Shown in pieces: positions 35,220-43,479 of a DNA stretch of 64,000 nt; positions within the stretch are counted from its first letter, which is position 1, and every line of letters starts with the position of its first letter. The notes below the pieces were generated by a model. It saw only the letters and a program-made list of their open reading frames with translations, was not told the DNA's origin and ran no database searches. The stretch is from Neobacillus sp. SuZ13. GTDB lineage: Bacteria > Bacillota > Bacilli > Bacillales > Cytobacillaceae. The DNA lies in the NCBI RefSeq assembly GCF_030123365.1, contig NZ_CP126107.1, positions 2,651,501 to 2,715,500 on the forward strand, in the 5' to 3' direction. The position numbers and the translations under genes are program-made.

Positions 35220-35309
35220 TATTGAATTAAAGGGTGGTTTAGTTTAACAAAGAGTCGTAGCTGCGGCTCTTTTTTCTTGTTCCACTAACGAAGCAGTATA
35301 CTTTAAGAG
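35220..35309 (+). repeat. Dispersed repeat (L+C+R)
   Basis: GAATTAAAGGGTGGTTTAGTT left loop, stem GAGTCGTAGCTGCGGCTC with T6, right loop CCACTAACGAAGCAGTATAC. Confidence 0.85.
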
Positions 35310-35385
35310 GGATTACTTTAACCACCCCTAGAATAATAACAAAATTGAATTTATATTTTTGGAATTTATTCTAATTACAGTATAA

Positions 35386-35414
35386 AGAACGCTAATCGAT
35401 TTGATTAACGTTCT
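35386..35414 (+). terminator. Hairpin AGAACG/CGTTCT
   Basis: AGAACGCTAATC pairs with GATTAACGTTCT with few mismatches; no clear T-run. No gene is attached to it. Confidence 0.3.
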
Positions 35415-35556
35415 ATACATGATGGAAGGGAACAAGCAGGTGGCGAATTGATCACAGTATTAGATTCAAAAAAAAAACGATCTCTAATTATGTGAAAGCC
35501 CAGACGCTTCTAAAATTACACTGAACGATACGATTACGAAGGTCAGGAGCAGTGTT

Positions 35557-35799
35557 TTAATAAAGAGTTGGAGTTGGAGGAGAACAATGGAAGTTAACAA
35601 TATCTCTTAAAGCAACCGAATATTGATTCCATCTTCCGCCGAAAAACCTATAGCCATAAACTCTTTGATGCCCGATGGTCGTCAAAAAAAACCAGAAATT
35701 GTCTCCATTTCTTAGCCACAAATACGTGAAACGATAGATACAATTTTCAAGACCCCAGGTATTCTGGGCATAGGTTGGATTTTGTCGTATATATACCAT
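35557..35799 (-). CDS. Small aromatic-rich Bacillus protein, 80 aa
   Basis: MVYIRQNPTYAQNTWGLENC, then YRFTYLWLRNGDNFWFFLT and VYGYRFFGGRWNQYSVAL. Very rich in Trp, Tyr, Phe and Arg with regular strand-like spacing. I recall similar short proteins in Bacillus, but no function. AGGGAGTGA precedes the ATG on the minus strand. Probably a genuine, monocistronic gene. Confidence 0.6.
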   Translation of the reverse strand: MVYIRQNPTYAQNTWGLENCIYRFTYLWLRNGDNFWFFLTTIGHQRVYGYRFFGGRWNQYSVALRDIVNFHCSPPTPTLY

Positions 35800-35904
35800 A
35801 ATTCGAGGTTCACTCCCTAATGAAATTAGACATATAACCAGTTTATGCTCAGGGTCAAAGCTAGGATTGGATGTATGCCTAGTAGCCCACCTACATTCAA
35901 ATAA

Positions 35905-35944
35905 ACCATCTTATCTAAGGTGGTTCTTTTACTTTGTGGGTATT
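35905..35944 (+). repeat. Hairpin repeat shared with 38668-38706
   Basis: AAACCATCTTATCTAAGGTG then GTTCTTTTACTTTGTG. Found again with near identity at 38673-38706. It forms an ACCATCTT/AGGTGGT stem with T-run, so probably a mobile terminator block. The remaining 35945-36258 is AT-rich without a gene. Confidence 0.6.
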
Positions 35945-36258
35945 TAAATTGAAGGATTAAAACAAAAAGGTAAATTCGCTATTAGGAGCCAACTTTTTTA
36001 GTTTATTTATTTCGACATTTTTCTGCATTCTAAGTAGTGTAACAAAGTACATAAGAGATTAAGATCATAAAAAGTTTGTTGATTTTATGGGCTTTTCCAG
36101 TTATTACCTTTGCTTGTGAGGATATTAATTTTTGTTATGTGGAGATTTTGTCAAATCTTGACCTTTTTTTTAGCTTTATTAACTTTCACTATATTTGTAA
36201 AATATAAAAAAGTCAAAAAACACCATGGTTAGAATTATAAAAAAGGAGATAGAACAAT

Positions 36259-36393
36259 ATGTACAAGTACACAATCTATGTAACACATAAAGGTAAAGTT
36301 TATCAAACCAACGTAATAGCTACCAAAAACCAAACAGAAGAAGAAGTTTATCGTATAGCAAAAGAACAAGTTCTTAAACAATGGGAAAATTAA
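36259..36393 (+). CDS. Small protein, 44 aa
   Basis: MYKYTIYVTHKGKVYQTNVI, then ATKNQTEEEVYRIAKEQVLK and QWEN. A two-strand plus amphipathic-helix pattern resembling short Bacillus and phage-borne proteins with a KVYQTNVI core. AAAAGGAGAT precedes the ATG at ideal spacing, so it is probably real. Function unknown. Confidence 0.6.
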   Translation: MYKYTIYVTHKGKVYQTNVIATKNQTEEEVYRIAKEQVLKQWEN

Positions 36394-36533
36394 ATATGGG
36401 ATCCTGGGATTAAAAGGATTTCGAATGAGATAGCTTCCTTTACTTGAAAATCCAACTGCCAATAGTGGCTTTGGAGGATTTTATGAAGAATTCTAATTAT
36501 ATATAAATTATAATAAGAGGAGTTGGTGGGTTT

Positions 36534-36692
36534 ATGAAGAATACTAATAACCTTACTATAGAAGAGTTGGAAAGACGTATTACTCATTTTGAGGATCGTC
36601 TTAAGGATTTTATTATTACCGAGGAACAAAGAGAGTTAATCAAAGAAAGCTTAAGGGAACTAAAGAACGCTAAAGAGTACAAGGCTTCCTAA
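36534..36692 (+). CDS. Small coiled-coil protein, 52 aa, duplicated
   Basis: MKNTNNLTIEELERRITHFE then DRLKDFIITEEQRELIKESL and a basic tail. Fully helical and charged, preceded by AGAGGAG. A second copy, broken by a stop, lies at 38747-38901. The similarity extends through both flanks (36499-36812 against 38708-39020) up to the dispersed repeats, so the whole block was duplicated as a unit. Function unknown. Confidence 0.6.
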   Translation: MKNTNNLTIEELERRITHFEDRLKDFIITEEQRELIKESLRELKNAKEYKAS

Positions 36693-36794
36693 ACTTTTAT
36701 AAAAAATCCATATAAATTAAAGAGCATTATCTGTGAAACAAATTAAGATTTTTATTATTTTTTCCATCATTTGGAGAGAAAAATGTATAAAGTT

Positions 36795-36868
36795 CTTATT
36801 AAGCTAACTGGTGGGTTAATTGAGATTGGGATTGCTGCGGCGATCCCTTTTTTGCAACGGAGCCGGAT
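36795..36868 (+). repeat. Dispersed repeat (L+C+part R)
   Basis: AAGCTAACTGGTGGGTTAATT left loop, stem GGGATTGCTGCGGCGATCCC with T6, then a truncated right half GCAACGGAGCCGG. Confidence 0.75.
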
Positions 36869-37164
36869 AATTCTATATTTGTAATTAAATATTTCAGAAA
36901 ATTGCCGTATGTTAGTTTAAATACCCAAAGTGTAGTTATAAAAAAAGGACCTAATATATATGTAAAATCCACAAAACCGGGAGATAAAGGATTTTTAGTT
37001 TCCCACCATTTTTTCTTATTAGCAATTACACTTAACACACTTATGATTAAATTAACAAAACTTGCAACAGGTAAAAATCTAAAAAATGATTTTTTTTCCA
37101 TAAAAGGAACAGTTATCCAAGGAATGATTAACATCGCTAAAGCGAATGTCTTTTTATTAACCAT
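36799..37164 (-). pseudogene. Membrane protein truncated by a dispersed repeat
   Basis: Starts MVNKKTFALAMLIIPWITV with three or four membrane segments, through GFVDFTYILGPFFITTLWVF and KYLITNIELSG. The last 25 codons (VAKKGSPQQSQSQLTHQLA) are antisense reading of the repeat at 36795-36868, so the true C-terminus was replaced. The body looks like a conserved Bacillus membrane protein whose last helix is gone. Confidence 0.6.
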
Positions 37165-37314
37165 ATAATTCAACTTCCCTCTTATATGTTTTTTATAACA
37201 TTCCTCTAACTAAATCATTTTATTATTTTTCCTGTGTCATTAGCAATTATTATTTATGGGTTTCAGTATATAGTGGAAAAATCGATTAATAAAAATCTAG
37301 ACGAGGTAAAATAA

Positions 37315-37374
37315 CATTAGCCATCCTCTAAGTATTGAACAACAGAGGAGTGATAATTTAGAACAATAGGTGGT
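37315..37374 (-). mobile_element. IS110 recombinase relic
   Basis: CCATCCTCTAAGTATTGAAC, AACAGAGGAGTGATAAT and TAGAACAATAGGTGGTTT match 16694-16756 inside IS110 copy A, with a 10-base gap. It runs into a right-loop repeat (AGCTAACGGGCAG), so this too was an insertion beside a repeat. Confidence 0.6.
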
Positions 37375-37396
37375 TTAAGCTAACGGGCAGAAATAA
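37374..37396 (+). repeat. Dispersed repeat, partial (R)
   Basis: TTTAAGCTAACGGGCAG next to the IS110 relic. Confidence 0.6.
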
Positions 37397-37509
37397 TAAA
37401 TTTTTTTAGCTTACTGTATAAAGCAGTAGGCCTTTTTATTTACATATTGTTAGAAAAATTAGGGAATATTGTACAAGAAAGGATTGTTTGGTTAGATGGA
37501 GGTTTTTTT

Positions 37510-38526
37510 ATGGAGGCAGACAGTTATGAACAGCTTACATCAACAGAGATAACAGCTCTTTGGACATCCTATATTAATGATACTGCCATTGCTTGTCAGT
37601 TTAAATACTTTTTGACCATAGTTGAGGATGAAGAGATTAAAGCATTAGTCAAACATGCTTTTGAAATTGCTCAAGGCAATCTTAAAACACTAACTGAGAT
37701 TTTCAACAAAGAAAAGTACCCAATACCATATGGATTTAAACTTATTGAGGATATAAATGTAAATGCTCCTAGGTTGTATTCAGACACATATTTCTTGAAT
37801 TACCTTCATCATGCATCACAAATTGCTTTGCAAGGATACAGTATCCATCTATCAGTATCAGTTAGGGCAGATGTTTACAGTCATTTTAGTGAGTGTATTT
37901 CGCAATTAATAAATTTTCTTAGGGATGTAAAAGAGCTTTTATTATCTAAAGGTCTTTATATCAGGTCTCCTTATTTACCTATACCAGATGATATTGATTT
38001 TGTTAAAAAACAAAGTTTCCTTAAAGGCTTTTTTGGGGAAAGGAGACCATTAATAGGTACAGAAATATCAAACCTCTATGTTAATTTTCAAAGAAATGCT
38101 TTTGGAGTTGCAACCTTAATAGGATTTAGTCAAGTTGCACAGTCACAAGAGGTAGCTAAGTTTTTATTTAGAGGTGTAGAAATTGCAAAAAAGCATTGTG
38201 ATGTTTTTGGATCTATCCTTAAAGAGGATTACCTTCCAGTACCTATGTCATGGGATTCAAATGTAACAGAGTCTACAGCTTATACTTTTTCAGATAAACT
38301 TATGATGTACTATACTTCATCCCTTATTGCCCTAAGTATTGGATTTTATGGTACAAGTATGGCGATGAGTCCTAGAAGGGATTTAGGTCTGCATTATGTA
38401 GGACTTACTGCTGAAATAGCTTTGTATGCTGAAGACGGGGCTAATATAATGATTAAAAATGGATGGCTAGAACAGCCTCCTATGGCTCCTGATAGGGATG
38501 AATTAATAAAAAATAAAATCAATTAA
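37510..38526 (+). CDS. DUF3231 family protein, second copy
   Basis: 338 residues from ATG 37510 (MEADSYEQLTSTEITALWTS), chosen by GGAGG seven to eleven bases upstream; an earlier in-frame TTG has no site. Two ferritin-like helical halves, as in 26529-27545, with which it shares ADVYSHFSECISQLINF-type helices, FLKGFFGERRPLIGTEISNL and DLGLHYVGLTAEIALYAEDGANIMI. Likely a spore-associated protein; role unknown. Intact. Confidence 0.87.
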   Translation: MEADSYEQLTSTEITALWTSYINDTAIACQFKYFLTIVEDEEIKALVKHAFEIAQGNLKTLTEIFNKEKYPIPYGFKLIEDINVNAPRLYSDTYFLNYLHHASQIALQGYSIHLSVSVRADVYSHFSECISQLINFLRDVKELLLSKGLYIRSPYLPIPDDIDFVKKQSFLKGFFGERRPLIGTEISNLYVNFQRNAFGVATLIGFSQVAQSQEVAKFLFRGVEIAKKHCDVFGSILKEDYLPVPMSWDSNVTESTAYTFSDKLMMYYTSSLIALSIGFYGTSMAMSPRRDLGLHYVGLTAEIALYAEDGANIMIKNGWLEQPPMAPDRDELIKNKIN

Positions 38527-38619
38527 TATCCATATTCAAGTCCTTCTGCATAAAAACAGAAAGGGCTTATTATTTTATTTCATTTCATTAGAACTTAAGC
38601 AACTTCCTTCCTGATACTT

Positions 38620-38706
38620 TGTGAAGATTTTCACTTAAACTAATGGGTGCGTTAGTTTATAAATAAGTAAGAAAACCATCTTATCTAAGGTGGTTTTCTT
38701 ACTTTG
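38620..38706 (+). repeat. Dispersed repeat left half fused to shared hairpin
   Basis: TTTGTGAAGATTTTCACTTAA, left loop AAACTAATGGGTGCGTTAGTT, then the AAACCATCTTATCTAAGGTG hairpin block in place of the usual central stem. Confidence 0.7.
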
Positions 38707-38746
38707 TGTTTATATATAAATTATAATAAGAGGAGTTGGTAGGTTT

Positions 38747-38901
38747 ATGAAGAATACTAATAACCTTACTATAGAGGAGTTGGAAAGACGTATTACTCAT
38801 TTTGAGGATCGTCTTACGGATTTTATTATTACCGTGGAATAACGAGAGTTAATCAAAGCTTAAGGGAACTAAAGAAGGCTAAAGAGCGCAAGGCTTCTTA
38901 A
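38747..38901 (+). pseudogene. Second copy of the 52-residue coiled-coil gene, stopped
   Basis: Nearly identical to 36534-36692, but ACCGAGGAACAA became ACCGTGGAATAA, giving a stop at 38840-38842. Six bases (GAAAGC) are also missing further on. Both flanks are duplicated as well. Confidence 0.75.
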
Positions 38902-39008
38902 AACTTTAAAAAAAAATAACAAATATAAATTAAAGAGCATTATCTGTGAACCATATATAGATTTTTATTAATTTTTTCATCATTTGGATAGAAAAGTGTA
39001 TAAAGTTC

Positions 39009-39100
39009 TTATTATGATAACGGGTGCTTATGTTAAATAAAAAGTCGCAGCAGCGACTTTTTTTCTTGTTCCACTAAAGCATCCGGATAGTTGAAGAAAC
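39009..39100 (+). repeat. Dispersed repeat (L+C+R)
   Basis: TATGATAACGGGTGCTTATGTT left loop, stem AAGTCGCAGCAGCGACTT with T7, right loop CCACTAAAGCATCCGGATAG. Confidence 0.75.
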
Positions 39101-39165
39101 GCTTGGTTTCATATGGTAAAGCGATTCCTTTAAAGACGCAGAAGGACAGAAGCAACAGTTTTAAA

Positions 39166-39216
39166 TCCAAGCTGTCATATTGGCAGCTTTTCTTATTGAC
39201 TAATGGGAAGTATGGA
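39166..39216 (+). repeat. Dispersed repeat (C+R)
   Basis: Stem AAGCTGTCATATTGGCAGCTT, then TTGACTAATGGGAAGTATGG. Confidence 0.55.
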
Positions 39217-39275
39217 CACTCTAATCAAATAATTTGATATGATTATCTCAAATACTTTATTTGGAGGAAATACCT

Positions 39276-39788
39276 TTGGAACATCTACGAATTACTAAGA
39301 AAAAAGTATTGAAATACCTTCAAATTGCTTCAGCCGTTGTCTTATTTGTTGTTATTTTTTATACACCTATTCTAAAAATGCCAATAAGTTGGTAAGGTTC
39401 TTGGGTGGGAATAGAAGCTGAACCTGGCTATATCCCTTTTGAGTATAGTAAGAGTTATATGACCACTTCATCCTGCGGTAAGAGGTGCGATAAACTAAAA
39501 TTACATTATATATCAAAAAAAGCCGAGCTCGTAGTAACTGCCACTAATAACGTAAGTTGGTACAATGATCCCAAATGGGATAAAAAGAACAGAATTAAAG
39601 GAACAAAATATTTTTATAATGAAAAAAACGGAAAGCAATACTTAGATTGGGAAGAAGAAAAAGAAGAATTAGAATTAACTGTTGAATATCAAGGTGAAAA
39701 CAAATTAGCTAAATCAGAAATTGTAAAAATTGCAAACTCTATAAAAGCTGTGGGCAAGTTATTAAACTCCCATGAAAATAAAAAATGA
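39276..39788 (+). pseudogene. Paralogue 2 of the membrane-anchored cassette gene, stopped
   Basis: TTG GAA CAT CTA CGA start as in 22619. N-terminal helix VVLFVVIFYTP, then PISW and TAA at 39393-39395, after which the frame stays open: GSWVGIEAEPGYIPFEYSKS, SCGKRCDKLKLHYISKKAEL, WYNDPKWDKKNRIKG and an acidic-helical end. Paralogue 1 has GCT GGC where this copy has TAA GGT. The domain after the stop may still be made from ATG-less starts, which is doubtful. Family not recognised. Confidence 0.65.
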
Positions 39789-39965
39789 AAAAAGGGCATG
39801 AAAAAATAGACCAAGAGAAACCAGTTTTTAAAAAAAGGCTGTGCCTCTTGAAGAAAGTATAAGGTTAGCTGGTAAAACGAAATAGTAATACCTTTCTATT
39901 TAAAATAAAATCAGGAAAGCTGGCGCACAACCAAAAAGAGGATTAATCTCCCATAAGTGCTACCC

Positions 39966-40489
39966 CTAAATGGGCGCGACAGTCGGTGGTACACCGTGGG
40001 AACAAAAAATGGGCGGCGGATTCGAAGTGCAAGAAACAAAGCTAGTGAGTGCACACGGAAATAATGGAATTAATTGCAAAAAAGATTGTAGAGATAGTGA
40101 AACAATTTCATAATTCCAAGTCAGACCGCCATTTGTATTTTTAAATTTGAATTCTAAGAGCATTTTTTCTTGATGACGTCACGAAGGGTACTTTGAACAC
40201 TTGCATTGACATCTAGTAAATCTCCTGATGAGACATCTGCAGGTGAAAGTGTAACCGCTGAGTCACCTAGTTATCCAAGAACGAACTGCATCTTCTCTGC
40301 CTCAGCGTTCATAATATGAGCAAGAGCCAACTCCTCAAGAGCAATGGAACTGAGAAGTAAAGGAATAGTGTGTTCAACAGAAACTGAAATCAACGGTGTG
40401 ATATTTGGTATATTCGGTAAAGACAAATAATCACCACTATTTCTAGTAAAAAATAGGTATATAACTAGTCCGCTTATACAAGAATCCAC
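39966..40489 (-). pseudogene. Decayed exosporium/spore-surface-like protein
   Basis: Minus-strand fragments in two frames: [20 protein letters not shown] then [12 protein letters not shown] and a stop; further on VSSGDLLDVNASVQSTLRDV and MLLEFKFKNTNGGL. The [19 protein letters not shown] block recurs in Bacillus spore-surface and collagen-like exosporium-associated proteins. At least one frameshift and one stop separate the parts. Confidence 0.5.
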
Positions 40490-40624
40490 ATAGACTGTTG
40501 ATGTAACAAGACATATTCACATTGAGGTCATTTAACGATGAAAAGAAACTTTCCACCATAAAACATGTTGCCGAATATGATACCGCCTGTACGACCATTG
40601 CAAGCCCAATACTGCCCACCATAA

Positions 40625-40870
40625 CTACTTCCGCCTCTAGCGTTTCCTGTACAGTATGCCCCACCACATCAATATGTAGAAACAAATATATTTAATAAGG
40701 TAGTCACACATGTCCATCCTCCTCATACGACAACAGTTTACAAACTTCATATTAATCATCAACATTATTTTCCACACACAGAATCTTGTGTAAATAAGTG
40801 TTGTGAGACACAAACGATGTGCTGAGTACCGGTTAACCCATGTTGTCCTCAAGGACCATTCGGATTTTAA
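40625..40870 (+). pseudogene. CotD-like spore coat protein relic
   Basis: Open frame reads PVQYAPPHQYVETNIFNKVV then THVHPPHTTTVYKLHINHQH and YFPHTESCVNKCCETQTMC, then TGA (40823-40825), with VPVNPCCPQGPFGF after it. The His-rich HVHPxHTTxVNHxH...YFPHT pattern is that of CotD inner-coat proteins. It lacks a start codon and has an internal stop. Confidence 0.6.
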
Positions 40871-40893
40871 TTTACTAAACCTCCCATTCCTTT

Positions 40894-41106
40894 GAATATG
40901 TTTACTCAAAAGACGAATCATTTTCGTATCCAATTAATACTGCCCTGAAATATCCGAAAAAAACAGGAATCATTTCACTCATTAGGAGTCTATTTTCCGA
41001 GGTTGAAATTAACAAAGTTTTTTCTTATGGACTCGTTGCTGTTGAGGAAAATGTGATTGAATATGTTTTTATAAAAGCAGATGAAATACCAGAAAATAAA
41101 TATTGA
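40894..41106 (+). pseudogene. C-terminal fragment of an unrecognised gene
   Basis: Frame without start: YPINTALKYPKKTGIISLIR then SLFSEVEINKVFSYGLVAVE and YVFIKADEIPENKY, TGA at 41104. It lies 33 bases upstream of the coiled-coil repeat gene. Could be part of a protein whose 5' end was deleted together with the coat-gene relics. Confidence 0.4.
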
Positions 41107-41139
41107 AGGCAATGAAATTGTTGATAAGGGGGTAAATAA

Positions 41140-42555
41140 ATGGATCATACCAATGAATCGAACTCATCCATCATGAAGTATTGGGGTTCTATGATGAAGT
41201 CCAATCAGGAATTTCAAAAGGAATTGCACCAAGAGATTCAGAGTCTAATACAAAAAATTGGTAATGAAAATTCACCTATAACTAATTTATTAGCAGAAAA
41301 AACTGCTCATGTTAATAGGTTTCAGGAATTAGAATATGAGAGAAACCTATTATTTTATAAAGAACTACAAAATAAAAATGCCCAACTAAATGGACTATAC
41401 GAACAACTAAGAAAAGAAAAAGTTCAATTAGCAGAAAAATATGAAGAGTTAAAAGAAGAAAAAAGCCAATTAGCTGATTCAAATGATGATGTAAAAGAAA
41501 AAAATGCTCAATTAGCAAGTTCATATGAAGAACTAAAGGAAGAAAAAGCTCAATTAGCTGACTCATATGATGATGTAAAAGAAAAAAATGCTCAATTAGC
41601 AACTTCATATGAAGAACTAAAAGAAGAAAAAGCTCAATTAGCTGACTCATATGAAGAATTAAAAGAAGAAAAAGCTCAATTAGCTGACTCATATGAAGAA
41701 TTAAAAGAAGAAAAAGCTCAATTAGCTGACTCATATGAAGAATTAAAAGAAGAAAAAGCTCAATTAGCTGACTCATATGAAGAATTAAAAGAAGAAAAAG
41801 CTCAATTAGCTGATTCATATGAAGAACTAAAAGAAGAAAAAGCTCAATTAGCTGACTCATATGAAGAATTAAAAGAAGAAAAAGCTCAATTAGCTGACTC
41901 ATATGAAGAATTAAAAGAAGAAAAAGCTCAATTAGCTGATTCATATGAAGAACTAAAAGAAGAAAAAGCTCAATTAGATCATTCGTACAAGGAATTACAA
42001 GAGGCAAAAGATGAGTTAACCATATCCAGTGTTGAACTTTTACAAGCAAATGTACAAATGTATAAACAAATGAAAGCACTTAAATCAACAATCAATCATT
42101 TTGAAGAAGTATTTATGACCCCGCTAAGTCCATTATTGAATGGATTACTTGAAACGGAATCGATAAGAGAAGATTTACCAAAAGTGGGGATTGAGCCGCT
42201 CGATGGAAACTCTCCAAGAAATTACTTAGCTCTTTCCAAATTAACTGGTCAAATGTATTTAGCACGTTGGGTTCAGGAGTCCCTTTTTGAATCCAAGAAA
42301 AAACATCTGGTCTATTTATCAGATAGTGAGCTTAGTCTGATTGCAGAAATTAATCAATATTATCGTGCTGAAGGATGCCAATGGGATATTTTAGTAGTAC
42401 CTGAACCTGGCAGATTTGAGGGTTCCCTAGTTCAAGATTTTTATACACCATTACGTAATTATAATAAGTTCTCAGGTGTGTATACACCGGCTTTCTTTCA
42501 AAAAGATAATGATCCGCCAACCTTTAAAGCACGAGTAAAAGGTCAATTATACTAA
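41140..42555 (+). CDS. Long coiled-coil protein with 14-residue tandem repeats
   Basis: 471 residues. A helical N-terminus (to about residue 90) is followed by about 13 units of 14 residues, consensus EELKEEKAQLADSY, exactly two heptads, so an uninterrupted coiled coil about 180 residues long. Two units have DDVKEKNAQLASSY-type variants. The C-terminal 150 residues are globular (PRNYLALSKLTGQMYLARWV, YYRAEGCQWDILVVPEPG). No signal peptide. AAGGGGG lies before the ATG. A cytoskeletal, spore or phage-structural role is possible; not recognised. Confidence 0.75.
   Translation: MDHTNESNSSIMKYWGSMMKSNQEFQKELHQEIQSLIQKIGNENSPITNLLAEKTAHVNRFQELEYERNLLFYKELQNKNAQLNGLYEQLRKEKVQLAEKYEELKEEKSQLADSNDDVKEKNAQLASSYEELKEEKAQLADSYDDVKEKNAQLATSYEELKEEKAQLADSYEELKEEKAQLADSYEELKEEKAQLADSYEELKEEKAQLADSYEELKEEKAQLADSYEELKEEKAQLADSYEELKEEKAQLADSYEELKEEKAQLADSYEELKEEKAQLDHSYKELQEAKDELTISSVELLQANVQMYKQMKALKSTINHFEEVFMTPLSPLLNGLLETESIREDLPKVGIEPLDGNSPRNYLALSKLTGQMYLARWVQESLFESKKKHLVYLSDSELSLIAEINQYYRAEGCQWDILVVPEPGRFEGSLVQDFYTPLRNYNKFSGVYTPAFFQKDNDPPTFKARVKGQLY
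41440..41988 (+). repeat. 42-bp tandem repeat array in the coiled-coil gene
   Basis: About 13 in-frame 42-base units. The last nine (41611-41988) are almost identical, differing mainly by GAATTA/GAACTA and GAC/GAT. Unit length keeps frame and heptad register, so copy number can change without breaking the protein. Confidence 0.9.
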
Positions 42556-42574
42556 ATTTCATCAGAAAGGCAAA

Positions 42575-42604
42575 CGGGGCATAAGCACTTCCCATTGCCT
42601 TTAT
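42575..42604 (+). terminator. Terminator of the coiled-coil gene
   Basis: AAAGGCAA pairs with TTGCCTTT, followed by ATT and T-rich sequence. From here to 42963 there is no convincing gene. ACCGTAAGTTGGAATAATG (42680s) faintly matches the cassette gene at 39276, and 42912-42955 (ACTTAAACTCCCATGAAAAT) repeats 39766-39785. Confidence 0.6.
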
Positions 42605-42963
42605 TCCTTTTCTTATTTTAATCAGAGGGTACATAAGGTGAATAATGAAAAAGATAAAAAACATCAATTGTTTGTGTAACACCGTAAGTTGGAATAATGG
42701 AAACCTAATTTAATTTAACAAAGGAGGTTATCCTGGGAATAATAGCTTAGTCATTTGTACTTTTTTCAAGGGTGGAGGGTGTATTAGGGCCCTTCAAACA
42801 AAGGGGTTTAAATAGGGGGGAGACTAAATCCCGACTTCTCATCCTACGAACGTACTGCCAGGTAAACGGTAAACCATTACATGGAATATGGTTTCGGTTA
42901 AAATTAGATTTGTGAAGTTTTTACTTAAACTCCCATGAAAATAAAATATAAAAATTAACGAGG

Positions 42964-43401
42964 TTACATACCCCAGAAAATTTCTTCGCTCTTTGTAAAA
43001 GATTGAAGAAATTCTCTATCTACAAGTTGTGAACGGTAAGCTCGAATAGCCTTTAGCTTTTGATGTGCAACAGCTTCATTCAGAGGCACTCTTTCTGGCG
43101 GAGGCCATGGAACAAAGCGATGAATAGGAACTCCTTTAAAATCAAGTGCTTCATGAAGAGCAAAAGGATCTCGTGGCGTAACCCCTTGGGGCCATGGCCA
43201 TTCGGAATCAGGTCCACTGTGGATTAAATAGGTATGAACACGACCTTTATATCCTAAAACTTTAATTGCGTCTCGAACAAACCAGTTGACTGCCATGTGG
43301 TCAAGGTGTTGATCTCTGCATGAGTGACATAATTTAAAAGTACATATAGTTGGCAAAGAGGAATATTCGGTCCAACGATTATTGCAAAACTTCCGCTCCA
43401 T
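42964..43401 (-). pseudogene. C-terminal part of a PIG-L/LmbE-type deacetylase
   Basis: From about LCHSCRDQHLDHMAVNWFV onward this is the C-terminal half of a zinc-dependent PIG-L N-acetylsugar deacetylase (HxDH motif, then VHTYLIHSGPDSEWPWPQG). The N-terminal Rossmann-like half with the AHPDD zinc motif is missing, and the first 22 residues do not resemble the family. Enzyme activity is not expected. Confidence 0.65.
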
Positions 43402-43479
43402 AGAGGGCTAACAGGATAGTTTTGTCCCAATAACAAAAACTAAAAGAATGAAAACGATAATATATAAAGGAGATTACAT

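Noticed and set aside
40443..40933. Minus-strand ORFs across the coat-gene region
   Set aside because: They are antisense to the CotD-like frame, whose His-rich motif identifies the true strand.
41312..42079. Long minus-strand ORF of 255 codons opposite the coiled-coil gene
   Set aside because: It is the antisense reading of the 42-bp tandem repeat (Leu/His-rich repeats); the plus frame has the ribosome-binding site, terminator and globular C-terminus.
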